A program made the position numbers and the translations under genes. A stretch of DNA of 64,000 nucleotides, taken from positions 5,940,001 through 6,004,000 of the forward strand of contig NZ_CP034449.1 in assembly GCF_003952425.1 (NCBI RefSeq), written 5' to 3'. Of this stretch, positions 44,704-54,288 are shown piece by piece. The DNA comes from Mesorhizobium sp. M2A.F.Ca.ET.046.03.2.1 (GTDB taxonomy: Bacteria; Pseudomonadota; Alphaproteobacteria; Rhizobiales; Rhizobiaceae). Each line of letters begins with the position of its first letter. The first letter of the stretch is position 1. The notes beneath the pieces were generated by a model. The model worked only from the letters and a program-made list of their open reading frames with translations, made no database searches and had not been told where the DNA came from.

Positions 44704-45267
44704 ATGGTAAGAGGCTTAGTCGTTGCCGCGACGCTCTTGTTGGTGGCGATCGGCGGGAGCGTCCGCGCCGAGCCGGATGTCCCGGCCCTCCTCTTGGCGG
44801 CGGCTGAAGGAGGCGCCCGGACCGAGCCGGATCTCGGCAATTGGCGCGTCGACACCGGCAGCGACGCCCAGATAACGGCCTCGCTGCATGCCATCAACAA
44901 GCTCATCACAGGGGGCGGAGCGCTGGGCTACAGCCCGGTGCTGACCTTGGCTTGCCGACGCGATGGCGAACCACGCTGGAGCGAATGGCTGCAGCTCAAG
45001 GATCCGGTCTCCGCCAGCCGCAAGATCACCATCTCCGTCATTGTCGACGGCGGCAAGACCGATGAAAGCTGGTCGGTCGGCCCGCGCGGGAGAATGCTGG
45101 TCAGGGATGGGGACGACGGTATCAAGCGCCTGGTTTCAGCGAGCCGGCTGACGCTGTCATGGCGCTTCGGCCTCCTGTCGGGGCGCGGCGAGGCCGATTT
45201 CGAACTTGCAGGTCTCTCCAAAGCGATCGGCCAGATCGCCGCAAGCTGCAAAACCGATCCACCTTGA
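44704..45267 (+). CDS. Secreted protein of unknown function
   Basis: A 187-aa protein with a signal peptide MVRGLVVAATLLLVAIGG ending near VRAEP (about residue 23). The mature part is beta-rich (SPVLTLACRRDGEPRWSEW, SRKITISVIVDGG, ASRLTLSWRF) and ends IAASCKTDPP; the two cysteines could pair. It weakly recalls VasI/TagO-type periplasmic proteins, but I do not assign a family. It stands alone between tig and a type II repeat. Confidence 0.7.
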   Translation: MVRGLVVAATLLLVAIGGSVRAEPDVPALLLAAAEGGARTEPDLGNWRVDTGSDAQITASLHAINKLITGGGALGYSPVLTLACRRDGEPRWSEWLQLKDPVSASRKITISVIVDGGKTDESWSVGPRGRMLVRDGDDGIKRLVSASRLTLSWRFGLLSGRGEADFELAGLSKAIGQIAASCKTDPP

Positions 45268-45278
45268 CCTCGCGTCCT

Positions 45279-45379
45279 GAAGCGCGTCGCGATCTTTCAG
45301 ATTCGCTCCATGCGCTTTAGGTTTTTGATTTTACGGCTGTCTTTTCCCGAACCGGATCACCCTTTCAGGAGACATGCCT
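45279..45379. repeat. Intergenic palindromic element, type II, copy 2
   Basis: It shares AGCGCGTCGCGATCTTTCAG, GCGCTTTAGGTTTTTGATTT and the GGAGACATGC end with copy 1 at 13387–13507. The outer stem and second hairpin are more degenerate here (TTTTCCCGAA ... TTTCAGGAGA). The remaining 260 bases to the cytochrome gene show nothing else I can name. Confidence 0.7.
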
Positions 45380-45641
45380 TAGAACGGGCTTTCCAGTTCG
45401 GCGGTCGTCATGGGGCGCCCAAACACCTTGCCGATGATATCGAGCATCGCATTGTGCGGACCTAAGCCTCGGCAAAAGCTCGCCTTTTTCTATCCATTTG
45501 CACGATTCTGTGGTATGTAGATGCCGCAATTCCACTGAAGAAACCCGGATCCTCCGCTCGAGCGTGCAGCGCACGCAGGCGGGGACCGGCGAGGTGCCGA
45601 TCGTTCCGACGCAAAAACGAGACCATCAGGGAGGAAATGCG

Positions 45642-46022
45642 ATGCGTGCAACAGCGCTTTTTATCGTCTTGTCCGCTACGACCTTCTTCGCAAGCCCATC
45701 GCAGGCGCAAGATGCCGCCGTAGGCGAGAAGGTCTTCACCAAGTGCAAGGCCTGCCACGTTGCCGACCAGGACCAGAACAGGGTCGGTCCGTCTCTGCAC
45801 GGGGTCATCGGGCGCGTTGCCGGAACGCACCCCAACTTTACTTATTCCGCGGCCATGATCGCGGCTGGAAAGTCCGGCCTCAAATGGGACGAGTCCACCC
45901 TGACGACCTACCTTCACGCCCCCCAGGCGATGGTCAAGGGCACGAAGATGACATTTCCCGGCCTCAAGGATGACAAGGACATAGCCAACGTCATCGCTTA
46001 CCTGAAGCAGTTCTCCAAATAG
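45642..46022 (+). CDS. Class I cytochrome c (c2/c556-type soluble)
   Basis: A 126-aa periplasmic electron carrier. Signal peptide residues 1–22 end PSQAQ. The heme-binding CKACH is near residue 35, and the block NRVGPSLHGVIGR carries the conserved proline. Methionine candidates for the sixth ligand are in GTKMTFPGL. GGAGG lies six bases ahead of the ATG at 45642; in-frame codons back to 45498 are non-conserved. Downstream on the other strand lies a cytochrome oxidase operon, for which it could be an electron donor. Confidence 0.93.
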   Translation: MRATALFIVLSATTFFASPSQAQDAAVGEKVFTKCKACHVADQDQNRVGPSLHGVIGRVAGTHPNFTYSAAMIAAGKSGLKWDESTLTTYLHAPQAMVKGTKMTFPGLKDDKDIANVIAYLKQFSK

Positions 46023-46079
46023 GCCACTGTCGTTGGTCGCCCTGCAGCTACGCTGTTGAAATGCCGCGCCCACGCGCCG

Positions 46080-46160
46080 CTATGCCGGCAGCGCGAAGAA
46101 TCCTAACAGCAGCAGAACACCTATACCAAGGCCGAGTATGACAAGCGTTCGCGTGTCCAT
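46080..46160 (-). CDS. Putative 26-aa single-helix membrane micro-protein
   Basis: The frame encodes MDTRTLVILGLGIGVLLL followed by LGFFALPA, almost entirely one membrane helix with a short charged N-terminus. AAGGTGA lies seven bases ahead of the ATG. It sits downstream of, and on the same strand as, the oxidase subunit IV gene with 135 bases between. Its size and type recall small accessory subunits of heme-copper oxidases, but coding status is unproven. Confidence 0.4.
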   Translation of the reverse strand: MDTRTLVILGLGIGVLLLLGFFALPA

Positions 46161-46295
46161 GACGTTCACCTTCGACCGGGCGGGATGACCCGAAAATCGG
46201 GATCGATTTTCGAAAAGGATCATTGTCCCATCAAAGCGGTACAGCGCCCTGTGCGCGCCTAAAAAGAGCGCGTGACGCTGCAAGAGATTACGCAA

Positions 46296-46694
46296 TCAGG
46301 GGCCAGGTCCGAAAAACGCGATACGGGTCAGCAGCGTGTAGTCGGCTTCGAAAACCATCATGGTCACGAAGACCAGCACCAATATCGGCGGCAGGATGAT
46401 CGCATACATCATCGCCAGCCGCTCCCAGGCCATGTGCATGAAGACGGCGACGATCAATCCCGCCTTGAGCATCATGAAGATCAGGATTAGCGACCATCTG
46501 AGATAGCCGTGGATGCCGAAATAGTCGACCAGGTAGGAGCATGTGCTGAGGATGAACAGCCACGCCCAGACCACCAGGTAGAGCTTGATCGGGTGCTCCT
46601 GGTGGGTGTCGGTGGTGGCGACGGCCGGCGCATCATGCGCATGGGTGGCGTGCAGTGCGTGTTGTCCGAGACCGTTTGCGGTTGCTTCAGCCAT
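46296..46694 (-). CDS. Cytochrome c oxidase subunit IV family protein
   Basis: A 132-aa protein with a His-rich N-terminus (about residues 10–35, HALHATHAHDAPA) and three membrane helices, including KLYLVVWAWLFILSTCSYL and the family block MMLKAGLIVAVFMHM. It is the prokaryotic subunit IV (CyoD/CtaF type) that stabilises the CuB site. It is the last conserved gene of the oxidase operon, seven bases after the subunit III stop. An extension to 46841 overlaps that gene and is rejected. Confidence 0.88.
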   Translation of the reverse strand: MAEATANGLGQHALHATHAHDAPAVATTDTHQEHPIKLYLVVWAWLFILSTCSYLVDYFGIHGYLRWSLILIFMMLKAGLIVAVFMHMAWERLAMMYAIILPPILVLVFVTMMVFEADYTLLTRIAFFGPGP

Positions 46695-46701
46695 AGCTGC
46701 C

Positions 46702-47424
46702 TCACCAAAGATAGAAGAAGGCGAAGATGAACACCCAGACCAGGTCGACGAAATGCCAGTAGAGGCCCATGATCTCGACATTCTCGTAACGGCCCCGGCG
46801 GCTGGTGAAGAAGCCGGGCCGTCCGATGTCGAAATCGCCACGCCAGACTTTTCGCGCCACGATGATCAGGAAGATCACGCCGATCGTGACATGGGTGCCG
46901 TGAAAGCCGGTGATCATGAAGAAGCATGAGCCGAATTGCGCGGCCCCCCAGGGATTGCCCCATGGCCGCACCCCTTCGGTGATCAGCTTGGTCCATTCGA
47001 AGGCCTGCATGCCGACGAATGTCGCGCCAAGTGCTGCGGTCAAAAGCATCAGGATCGCGGTTTTGCGGCGATCGTGGCGGTAGCCGAAATTGACAGCCAT
47101 CGCCATGGTGCCGCTGCTCGAGATCAGCACGAAGGTCATGATGGCGATCAGGATCAGCGGGATCTCCGAGCCGCCGATACGCAGGGCAAAGACCTCACTT
47201 GGATTCGGCCACGGCACGCGCGTGGACATGCGCGCGGTCATGTAGGAGAGCAGGAAGCAGCCGAAGATAAAGGTATCGCTGAGCAGGAAGATCCACATCA
47301 TGGCCTTGCCCCAGGACACGTTCTTGAACGCCCGCTGATCCGAGGCCCAATCGGCGGCAATGCCGCGCCAACCGGCGGGCCTGGGCTCCATCTGGCTGGC
47401 ATGCGTCATGGTCGTCTCAGCCAT
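46702..47424 (-). CDS. Heme-copper oxidase subunit III (paralogue A)
   Basis: A 240-aa membrane protein with seven predicted helices. Typical subunit III features are WIFLLSDTFIFGCFLLSY, GMQAFEWTKL, the GFHGTHVTIG block and a terminal YWHFVDLVWVFIFAFFYLW. It is one of two subunit III genes in this operon, 10 bases downstream of the other. It probably supports proton uptake or stability of subunit I. Confidence 0.93.
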   Translation of the reverse strand: MAETTMTHASQMEPRPAGWRGIAADWASDQRAFKNVSWGKAMMWIFLLSDTFIFGCFLLSYMTARMSTRVPWPNPSEVFALRIGGSEIPLILIAIMTFVLISSSGTMAMAVNFGYRHDRRKTAILMLLTAALGATFVGMQAFEWTKLITEGVRPWGNPWGAAQFGSCFFMITGFHGTHVTIGVIFLIIVARKVWRGDFDIGRPGFFTSRRGRYENVEIMGLYWHFVDLVWVFIFAFFYLW

Positions 47425-47434
47425 AGCCGGTCTC

Positions 47435-48139
47435 CTAGGTCAGCAGCCGTTGGCAGATGTCGATGAAGGTCGCGGCCCAACCCGCCAGTAGGGCGAAAAT
47501 GCAGAGCCAGACGAAAAGCAGGAAATGCCAGTACATGCCGCAGAGCTCGACGCTGAGGCGAACCCGCTCCGGCCGCGCTCCATCCCAGGCGCCTATGCTC
47601 GTCCTCCCAAGTCCGACCAGACCGCCGAGTATGTGCAGGCCATGCATGCCGGTGATCAGATAGAAGAAGCTGTTGGCCGGGTTGGATGCGAGCAGATAGC
47701 CGTCCCCGGTCAGTTGCCGCCATGCCATCAATTGACCGACGAGAAACGCAAGCGTCGTGAACCCCGCCGTGGCAAGGCCCAGCCGGACGTTGTCGATCTG
47801 GCCTTTGCGCGCGGCGACGACGGCACATTGCAGCGCGACGCTGCTTAGCACCAGCAAGCCGGTGTTGAGCCAGAGCAGGCGCGGCAGCGGCAGCGGCTGC
47901 CAGTCGGGCAGGCCCATGCGCATGAAATAGGCGCTGGTGAACAGCGAAAACAGGCAGCCGACCACGGCGAGGAAGACGCCGAGGCCGATCTTGGCGGTGG
48001 GCAGCGCCGACCGGTCGAAACCGACGAAATCCCCGGCCAGGCCTTGCTCCAGCCAGGGCTTGGCCGTCAGCCGCTGGTGCGAAAGCCACCATCCGGCAAA
48101 GCCTGCGATCACCAGCAGAAAGACCACGATGACGCTCAT
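47435..48139 (-). CDS. Heme-copper oxidase subunit III (paralogue B)
   Basis: A 234-aa protein with a leading hydrophobic segment and a subunit III fold. It has KIGLGVFLAVVGCLFSLFTS, GQLMAWRQL, FFYLITGMHGLHILGG and the terminal MYWHFLLFVWLCIFALL. It diverges strongly from paralogue A. It overlaps the subunit I gene by four bases. Two subunit III proteins in one operon recall the coxMNOP alternative oxidase of Bradyrhizobium. Confidence 0.9.
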   Translation of the reverse strand: MSVIVVFLLVIAGFAGWWLSHQRLTAKPWLEQGLAGDFVGFDRSALPTAKIGLGVFLAVVGCLFSLFTSAYFMRMGLPDWQPLPLPRLLWLNTGLLVLSSVALQCAVVAARKGQIDNVRLGLATAGFTTLAFLVGQLMAWRQLTGDGYLLASNPANSFFYLITGMHGLHILGGLVGLGRTSIGAWDGARPERVRLSVELCGMYWHFLLFVWLCIFALLAGWAATFIDICQRLLT

Positions 48140-49905
48140 GCCGGCTCCCTCGAGGGCGCGAAGTCGCCCGGCACGTTTTGCGGGATGAAGTCCTCCTTGG
48201 CTCCCGGCACGCTGTAGTCATAGGCCCAGCGATAGACTATGGGCAGCTCCTTGCCGAAATTGCCGTGCGCCGGCGGCGTCTCAGGCGTCTGCCATTCCAG
48301 TGTCGTCGCCCGCCAGGGGTTGCCGCCGGCCTCGCGGCCATGCCGGATGCTCCAGATCAGGTTGAACAGGAACACCATCTGGGCGAAGCCGACGATGAAG
48401 GCCATGATCGAGATGAACGAGTTCAGGTGATGAGCCGATTCCGTCATTATGGTCATGTCGGTGAGCTCGGCGTAACGCCGCGGAACGCCCATCAGGCCGA
48501 GATAATGCATAGGGAAGAAGATCAGGTAGGCGCCGAGGAAGGTTACCCAGAAGTGGAACTTGCCGAGCGTTTCGTCGAGCATCCGCCCGGTGACCTTCGG
48601 ATACCAATGATAGATCGCACCCAAGATGACGAGGATCGGCGCGACACCCATGACCATGTGGAAATGGGCGACGACGAACATCGTGTCCGACAGCGGCACG
48701 TCGACGACGACATTGCCGAGGAACAGTCCGGTCAAGCCGCCATTGACGAAGGTGACGATGAAGGCGAGCGCGAAAAGCATCGGTGTGGTCAGATGGATAT
48801 CGCCGCGCCACAGCGTCAGCACCCAATTATAGACCTTGATCGCCGTCGGCACGGCAATGATCAGGGTCGTGGTCGCGAAGAAGAAACCGAAATAGGGGTT
48901 CATGCCGCTGACATACATGTGGTGCGCCCAGACGACGAAGCTCAGGGCGCCGATGGCGATGATCGCCCAAACCATCATGCGGTAGCCGAAGATGTTCTTG
49001 CGCGCATGCGTGCTGATCAGGTCGGACACGATGCCGAAGGCCGGCAGGGCCACGATGTAGACCTCCGGGTGGCCGAAGAACCAGAACAGGTGCTGGAACA
49101 GGATCGGGCTGCCGCCATTGTGCTGCAGCTGCTCGCCCATCTCGACAATCGCCGGCATAAAGAATGAGGTGCCGAGGGCACGGTCGAGCAGCATCATCAC
49201 GCAGGCGACAAACAGCGCCGGGAAGGCGAGCAGCGCCATGACGGTGGCGGTGAAGATGCCCCAGACGGTGAGCGGCAGGCGCATCAAGGTCATGCCGCGC
49301 GTGCGGCCCTGCAGCACTGTCACAACATAGTTCAGCCCGCCCATGGTGAAGCCGACGATGAACAGGATGAGCGAGGAGAGCATCAGGATGATGCCCCAGT
49401 CCTGGCCGCCCGGCGTGCCGGTCATGATCGCCTGCGGCGGGTAGAGCGTCCAGCCGGCGCCGGTCGGTCCGCCCGGCGCAAAGAAGCTCGATACCAGAAC
49501 GAGCACGGCGAGCAGATAGATCCAGTAGCTCAGCATGTTGACATAGGGAAAGACCATGTCGCGGGCGCCGACCATCAGCGGGATGAGGTAGTTGCCGAAG
49601 CCGCCGAGGAAGAGCGCGGTGAGCAGGTAGATCACCATGATCATGCCGTGCATGGTGATGAACTGGTAGTAGGCCTCCGGCGTGATGAAGTCGAACGTGC
49701 CGGGAAAGCCGAGCTGCAGGCGCATCAGCCAGGACAGAACCAGCGCCACCAGGCCGATCGCGGTTGCCGTTGCCGAGTACTGGACCGCTATGACCTTCGC
49801 ATCCTGCGAGAAGACATATTTCGTCCACCAGCTGTGCGGATGGTAGAGTTCGACCTCCCCAACTTCGGCGGGCGGAACGGCATCTGCGGGTGTGACGTCG
49901 ACCAT
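48136..49905 (-). CDS. ctaD: Cytochrome c oxidase subunit I
   Basis: A 589-aa catalytic subunit with twelve helices, binding low-spin heme, heme a3/CuB and proton channels. Key histidines are in ITMHGMIMVIY, WFFGHPEVYIVALP (Cu-binding His with the cross-linked Tyr), WAHHMYVSGM and VVAHFHMVMG. The glutamate of the D-channel GHPEVY is kept. GGAGGT six bases ahead supports the ATG at 49905; the frame extends to 50139 inside subunit II and is rejected. The symbol is used in the general sense; coxN would follow Bradyrhizobium usage. Confidence 0.95.
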   Translation of the reverse strand: MVDVTPADAVPPAEVGEVELYHPHSWWTKYVFSQDAKVIAVQYSATATAIGLVALVLSWLMRLQLGFPGTFDFITPEAYYQFITMHGMIMVIYLLTALFLGGFGNYLIPLMVGARDMVFPYVNMLSYWIYLLAVLVLVSSFFAPGGPTGAGWTLYPPQAIMTGTPGGQDWGIILMLSSLILFIVGFTMGGLNYVVTVLQGRTRGMTLMRLPLTVWGIFTATVMALLAFPALFVACVMMLLDRALGTSFFMPAIVEMGEQLQHNGGSPILFQHLFWFFGHPEVYIVALPAFGIVSDLISTHARKNIFGYRMMVWAIIAIGALSFVVWAHHMYVSGMNPYFGFFFATTTLIIAVPTAIKVYNWVLTLWRGDIHLTTPMLFALAFIVTFVNGGLTGLFLGNVVVDVPLSDTMFVVAHFHMVMGVAPILVILGAIYHWYPKVTGRMLDETLGKFHFWVTFLGAYLIFFPMHYLGLMGVPRRYAELTDMTIMTESAHHLNSFISIMAFIVGFAQMVFLFNLIWSIRHGREAGGNPWRATTLEWQTPETPPAHGNFGKELPIVYRWAYDYSVPGAKEDFIPQNVPGDFAPSREPA

Positions 49906-49922
49906 TGGAGCACCTCCGTGCC

Positions 49923-50810
49923 CTATTGTGCGGACCTCGAAAGTTTCGAGTTTGCCGCGACGCCCAGATTGGACGCCATTATCTTTCCCGGCGGCTGGTT
50001 CGCCGAGCCCGATTGCTGGGGCGCCGATAGTTGCGCGAAGGTCTGCTGCTGGCCGAGCCAGGCCAGATACTCCTGTTCGGTATCGACCACGACCACGCCA
50101 TGCATAAGCGGGTGCCCTTGGCCGCATAGCTCGGCGCACAGGACCTGGAAGGTACCGGTTCTGGTCGGGGTGAACCAGAAATAGGTCACTGAGCCCGGGA
50201 TCATGTCCATCTTGGCGCGGAATTCCGGGATATAGAAATCATGCAGCACGTCGATCGAACGCAGCAGCACCTTGACCGGCTTGCCGACCGGCAGATGAAG
50301 ATCGGCGGCTTGGACCAGGACATCGTCCTGCCCGTTCGGGTCCTTGGGGGCGACGCCCAACGGATTGTCGGCGGTGACATCCCGGGTGTCGGAAGTGCCG
50401 AGCTTGCCGTCCTTGCCCGGCAAACGGAAGCTCCACTGCCATTGCTGGGCGACGACCTCGATTGCGGTTGCATCGCCTGGCACCGTGACGAAGCGGCTCC
50501 AGACGAACAGGCCGGGAACCAGCAAAGCGGTGACGCCGAGCGCGGTGACGATCATCAGCCACGATTCAAGGCGCTTGTTCTCGGGTTCGTATGCCGCGCG
50601 ATTGCCTTCCCGATGCCGGAAGCGGAAGACGCAATAAGCCATGAACAGGACGACAGCGGCAAAGACGATGCCGGTGATCCAGAAGCTGATGATGATGGTG
50701 TTGTCGATATAGTCCCAGTTCGAGGCAATAGGCGTCCACCACCATGGGCTCAGGAGGTGGAACAACACCGAGCCCACGACGATCAAAACGAGTACAAGCA
50801 CAACGGCCAT
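49923..50810 (-). CDS. ctaC: Cytochrome c oxidase subunit II
   Basis: A 295-aa subunit with two N-terminal helices (about 3–25 and 45–68) and a periplasmic cupredoxin domain. CuA ligands are complete: H in VLHDFYIPEF, then CAELCGQGHPLMHG. The aromatic QQWQWSFRLPG patch is the usual entry point for electrons. No heme c motif is present, so this is not a caa3-type subunit II. It heads the operon II–I–III–III–IV. The ATG at 50810 is preferred over 50834. Confidence 0.94.
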   Translation of the reverse strand: MAVVLVLVLIVVGSVLFHLLSPWWWTPIASNWDYIDNTIIISFWITGIVFAAVVLFMAYCVFRFRHREGNRAAYEPENKRLESWLMIVTALGVTALLVPGLFVWSRFVTVPGDATAIEVVAQQWQWSFRLPGKDGKLGTSDTRDVTADNPLGVAPKDPNGQDDVLVQAADLHLPVGKPVKVLLRSIDVLHDFYIPEFRAKMDMIPGSVTYFWFTPTRTGTFQVLCAELCGQGHPLMHGVVVVDTEQEYLAWLGQQQTFAQLSAPQQSGSANQPPGKIMASNLGVAANSKLSRSAQ

Positions 50811-51024
50811 GTCCCGTTCCTCCCGGCATTCCAAACGCGCGAAGCGCCCCGAAATGCCAAGCGCATCATGCTCGATTTCCGGTTGAAATTCCAGAGCCGA
50901 CTATCTGATTGGAAAAATGTTGCTTTTTACGCCCGGTTTTCGAGGCGCAAGGCGGCGGCTGCCAGATGGCCGGAACGCCATGCCAGCGCGATCGCTATTT
51001 CTCTGGATCATGCTCCAGCTTGCT

Positions 51025-52341
51025 CTAGCGGCACCATTTCTCCACGGCAATCGCAATTGCCTTCGTGCAATCAACGAGGTCGCGCACCGAAACGCGCTCA
51101 TTGGGCTGATGCGCCTGCGCCGGGTCGCCGGGACCGAAATTGACGGTCGGCGTGCTGCCGAGGCCTGTCGGCAGGCCGATGTCGCTATGCGCGCCGAAGC
51201 CGCTCAGCGCCGGCGACAGATTGGCGTCCTTCACGGCCTCCTGGAAGACACTCACAAACGGACTGTCGGAGGGGATTTCGGCGCAGTCGGCATCAAGAAT
51301 CCATTCGACCCGGGCAGGGTGCCGGCGCAGATAAGGGTCCGCCTGGCAGATATTGGCGATATGCTCTTCGATCTCGCGCTTGACGTTGCCGCCCAGCCTG
51401 AATTCGTCATGCTCGCTCGGCAGGTACTGCGCGTCGATGATGATCTCGCCGCGACCAGCCATGGAGGAGGGGTGCTCCCCGGCATTGATCTGGGTGACGA
51501 TGATCTGGTTGGGCAGGTCCATCAGCGGATGGTTCTTCCTGGGGTCGAACATCCAGCGCCGGTTTAGGATATCAATGCCGTCGAGGATCTGCCGGCAGAG
51601 CTGAACCGCATCGACCGGGCCGCTCGAATACCAGGCGTTCGGCGTCAACTCCGCATGGCCGCCGATACCGTCGATGATGATCCTGCCCCACAATATGCCG
51701 TGGCAGAGCGGCGCGATCTTGTTTGCCGTCGGCTCGGTCATGATGCCGGCATCGGCGCTAAAGCCGCGATCGACCATGGCCAGCGACCCCATGCCGCCGA
51801 TCTCCTCGTCGACGACGGTGGTGAAGACGATGTCTCCGGAAAGACTGACGCCGAGCCCCTTCAGGATTTCGACCGCCATCAGCATGCAGGCGACGCCGCC
51901 CTTCATGTCGACGGTGCCGCGCCCATGCAGGAAACCGTCCTTCAGCACGGGCTGGAACGGATCGGTTGCCCAGTGTCCGGCTGCGCCTGGCGGCACGACG
52001 TCGATATGACCGGTCAGCATGATAGAGCGGCCGCCGCCCGTGCCCTTCAGCACGCCGCCCAGATTGGGCCGGCCTTCAAAAGTCCTGCCCTTGTTGGCGC
52101 CGGCGCGTCCCTTGTATTTTTCATAGAGCGCCGGGCCGTCCGGGTCCCACAGATCGGTGGTGAAGCCGAGCGCCTCCAGGCGCTTCTGCAGATAGAGCTG
52201 GCAGTCGCGCTCGCCCGGGCCGGCCTCTTTCGGATTGGATTTCACGATCGAGGGGAAGGCGACGAGATCGCTCAGCGTCTCGACGATGCGATCGGCCGCT
52301 GCCTCGACGCGCGCGGCGATGGTCTCTTCCATGGAAGGCAT
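51025..52341 (-). CDS. M20-family metallopeptidase / deacylase (ArgE/DapE-like)
   Basis: A 438-aa zinc hydrolase. The M20 metal motifs are intact: LTGHIDVVPPG, GRGTVDMKGG and VVDEEIGGMG, with the dimerisation domain around WGRIIIDGIGGHAE and a final GAHSDIGLPTG metal histidine. The family removes acyl groups from amino acids or splits small peptides; the substrate is unknown. The start ATG at 52341 shares a base with the stop of the permease upstream (TAATG), so it is the last gene of the ABC transporter operon and probably processes the imported compound. Confidence 0.9.
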   Translation of the reverse strand: MPSMEETIAARVEAAADRIVETLSDLVAFPSIVKSNPKEAGPGERDCQLYLQKRLEALGFTTDLWDPDGPALYEKYKGRAGANKGRTFEGRPNLGGVLKGTGGGRSIMLTGHIDVVPPGAAGHWATDPFQPVLKDGFLHGRGTVDMKGGVACMLMAVEILKGLGVSLSGDIVFTTVVDEEIGGMGSLAMVDRGFSADAGIMTEPTANKIAPLCHGILWGRIIIDGIGGHAELTPNAWYSSGPVDAVQLCRQILDGIDILNRRWMFDPRKNHPLMDLPNQIIVTQINAGEHPSSMAGRGEIIIDAQYLPSEHDEFRLGGNVKREIEEHIANICQADPYLRRHPARVEWILDADCAEIPSDSPFVSVFQEAVKDANLSPALSGFGAHSDIGLPTGLGSTPTVNFGPGDPAQAHQPNERVSVRDLVDCTKAIAIAVEKWCR

Positions 52342-53299
52342 TAGGATCTCCAACGTAGGGAAAGCCGGTCGGCAAGAAGGACGAACACCAGAAGGGCGCC
52401 GACGATCCCCACTTGCCAGACCGTGTTGATGTTCAGTTGCAGCAGGCCGGTCTTGAGCGTGACCAGGAGCAGCACGGCCGCGAACACGCCGCCGACGCCG
52501 CCGCGCCCGCCAGTGATGGCGATGCCGCCAAGCATCGCGGCGGTCAGCGATTCCAGCTCGAGGTTCTGGCCGATATTTGGCCTGCCGCTGCTGAGCCAGG
52601 CGAGCGAAACCAGGCCGGCGGCGCCGGCGAGCGCGCCGCTCAGGGCGTAGAGGATGAAGCGCACGCGATCGACAGGAATGCCGACCAGCCTGGCCGAGCG
52701 TTCGTTGAAGCCCATCGCGTAGATCCAGCGCCCCCAGGCCGTCGCCATCAGCACAAGGCCGGCCAGCGCGAAGCAGGGGATGGCCAGGGTGAGGAAGGGC
52801 ACGGGAATGCCGGCGACGACACCGCGCCCCAACCAAGCAGCCATCCTGGCACGCCCGACTGGGCCGCGCCGCCGGTGACGGCAAGCGCCACGCCGGAATA
52901 GACGAAGAAGGTACCGAGCGTCGCGATGAAGGGCAGCAGCGCCAGGCCGTTCACCAGCAATCCGTTGAGGGCGCCGAGCGCCGCGCCGGCCAGGATGCAG
53001 ACGGCCGGCAGCAGGACCGGCGGCAAGCCCAGTTTGAGCGACAGCATGGCGATGATGGCGGAGAGCGAAACCGCGCCGCCGACCGATAGGTCTATGCCTG
53101 TGCCGCCGGCCAGGATGACCATCCCCTGTCCGAGGCCGACCAGCGCCAGGATGGTCGAGAACTGAAGAATGGTGGTTACGGTGCCGAGATTGAAGACGGA
53201 AGGCTTGAGCGCCAGCAGGCCGACAATCACGATCAGCCACAGCGCGCACAGCAAAGCCAGGGTCAGGGCCGGGCCCTGCAGGTTCCGAAGCGTTCTCAT
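52341..53299 (-). pseudogene. ABC transporter permease (RbsC-like), single-base frameshift
   Basis: Two frames together encode one complete permease. Frame one runs MRTLRNLQGPALTLALLCAL to GVPGWLLGWG, and frame two continues GRGVVAGIPVPFLTLAI to the end LSLRWRS. The switch, near 52829, fits loss of one G from a G-run (TGGGG against an expected TGGGGG). Joined, the protein is about 319 aa with eight to ten helices of the ribose/monosaccharide permease family. The start overlaps the upstream permease stop as ATGA. Either the gene is inactive or the base is a sequencing error. Confidence 0.82.
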
Positions 53300-54242
53300 G
53301 CGCGGGCTCGCTGGAACCGGGTAAGAGGCAGGCGATTGGAGACCGCTTCGAAGCCGAGCACACCGATGATCAGCACGCCGGTGACGACCGGCTGCCAAAG
53401 CGAGGGAACACCGATCAGAAGCAGGCCATTCTCGAGGATTCTGAGCAGGAGCACGCCAAGCACCGTGCCGAGCAGGCTGCAGCGGCCGCCCAATATGCTT
53501 GTGCCGCCGAGAATGACCGCGGCGATGGCATCCAGCGCCGAGGTGCTGCCGATCGACATTTCGACGTTGCGGTAGGTTGCGACATAGAAGGTGGCGGCAA
53601 TGCCGGTCAGGACGCCGCTGATGACAAAAGTCAGGAATCTGACCTTGATCACCGGAATTCCCGAAAGCCGCGCCTTTTCTTCCGAATTGCCGATCGCCAG
53701 CAGATGCAAACCATAGGGCGTGCGCCGCAGTGCCAGCCAGACAGTCCGATAGGCAACGGCGATCACCAGGGCCGGCACGGGGATGCCGAGCACGGTGGCT
53801 GCCAGCAGATCGGTGAGGCTCGAGGGCAGGCCCGAAAGCCATTGCCCGCCAAGCAGCGCAACACGGCGGTGCGGTAGACACCAAACAGGCCGAGCGTTCC
53901 GACGATGGCCGGAACGCGGCCCAGGACGACGATGGCGGCCGTCACGCAGCCCAGCAGCGCCCCGACGAGCGGGCCCGCGACAAGCGCCACGAACGGGCTG
54001 CCATCGGCGCCAAGTATGCGGCCGATGGCGATGGCCGCGAGGCCCATGACGATGCCGATCGAGACATCGATGCCGCCCATGGCGAGCAGCAGGGTCATGC
54101 CGAGGCCGATCAGCAGCAGTTCGACGCTGTTGCGCAGCACGGTGACCGCGATGCCCGGGGTCGCGTAGTGCGGCGATGCGACAGAAAAGATGACGACCGC
54201 AAGCAAACAGGCGACAAGCAAAGACCACTCCCGCCCATTCAT
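53296..54242 (-). pseudogene. ABC transporter permease (RbsC-like), single-base frameshift
   Basis: Frame one runs MNGREWSLLVACLLAVVIF to GLFGVYRTAVL, and frame two continues LLGGQWLSGLPSSLTDLLA to LPLTRFQRARA. The break, near 53853, fits loss of one G (TTGCG in place of an expected TTGGCG, VLALLGG). Joined, it is about 315 aa of the monosaccharide permease type, with AMGGIDVSIGIVMG and ILGGTSILGG motifs. It is the first of two permeases following the binding-protein gene. Confidence 0.82.
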
Positions 54243-54288
54243 GGAGAAGACACCGGTTCCAGACTGCCGCACTACGTTCACGTCAGGC

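Noticed and set aside
49906..50139. Longer N-terminus of oxidase subunit I
   Set aside because: It would run into the subunit II gene; the ATG at 49905 has GGAGGT at ideal spacing.
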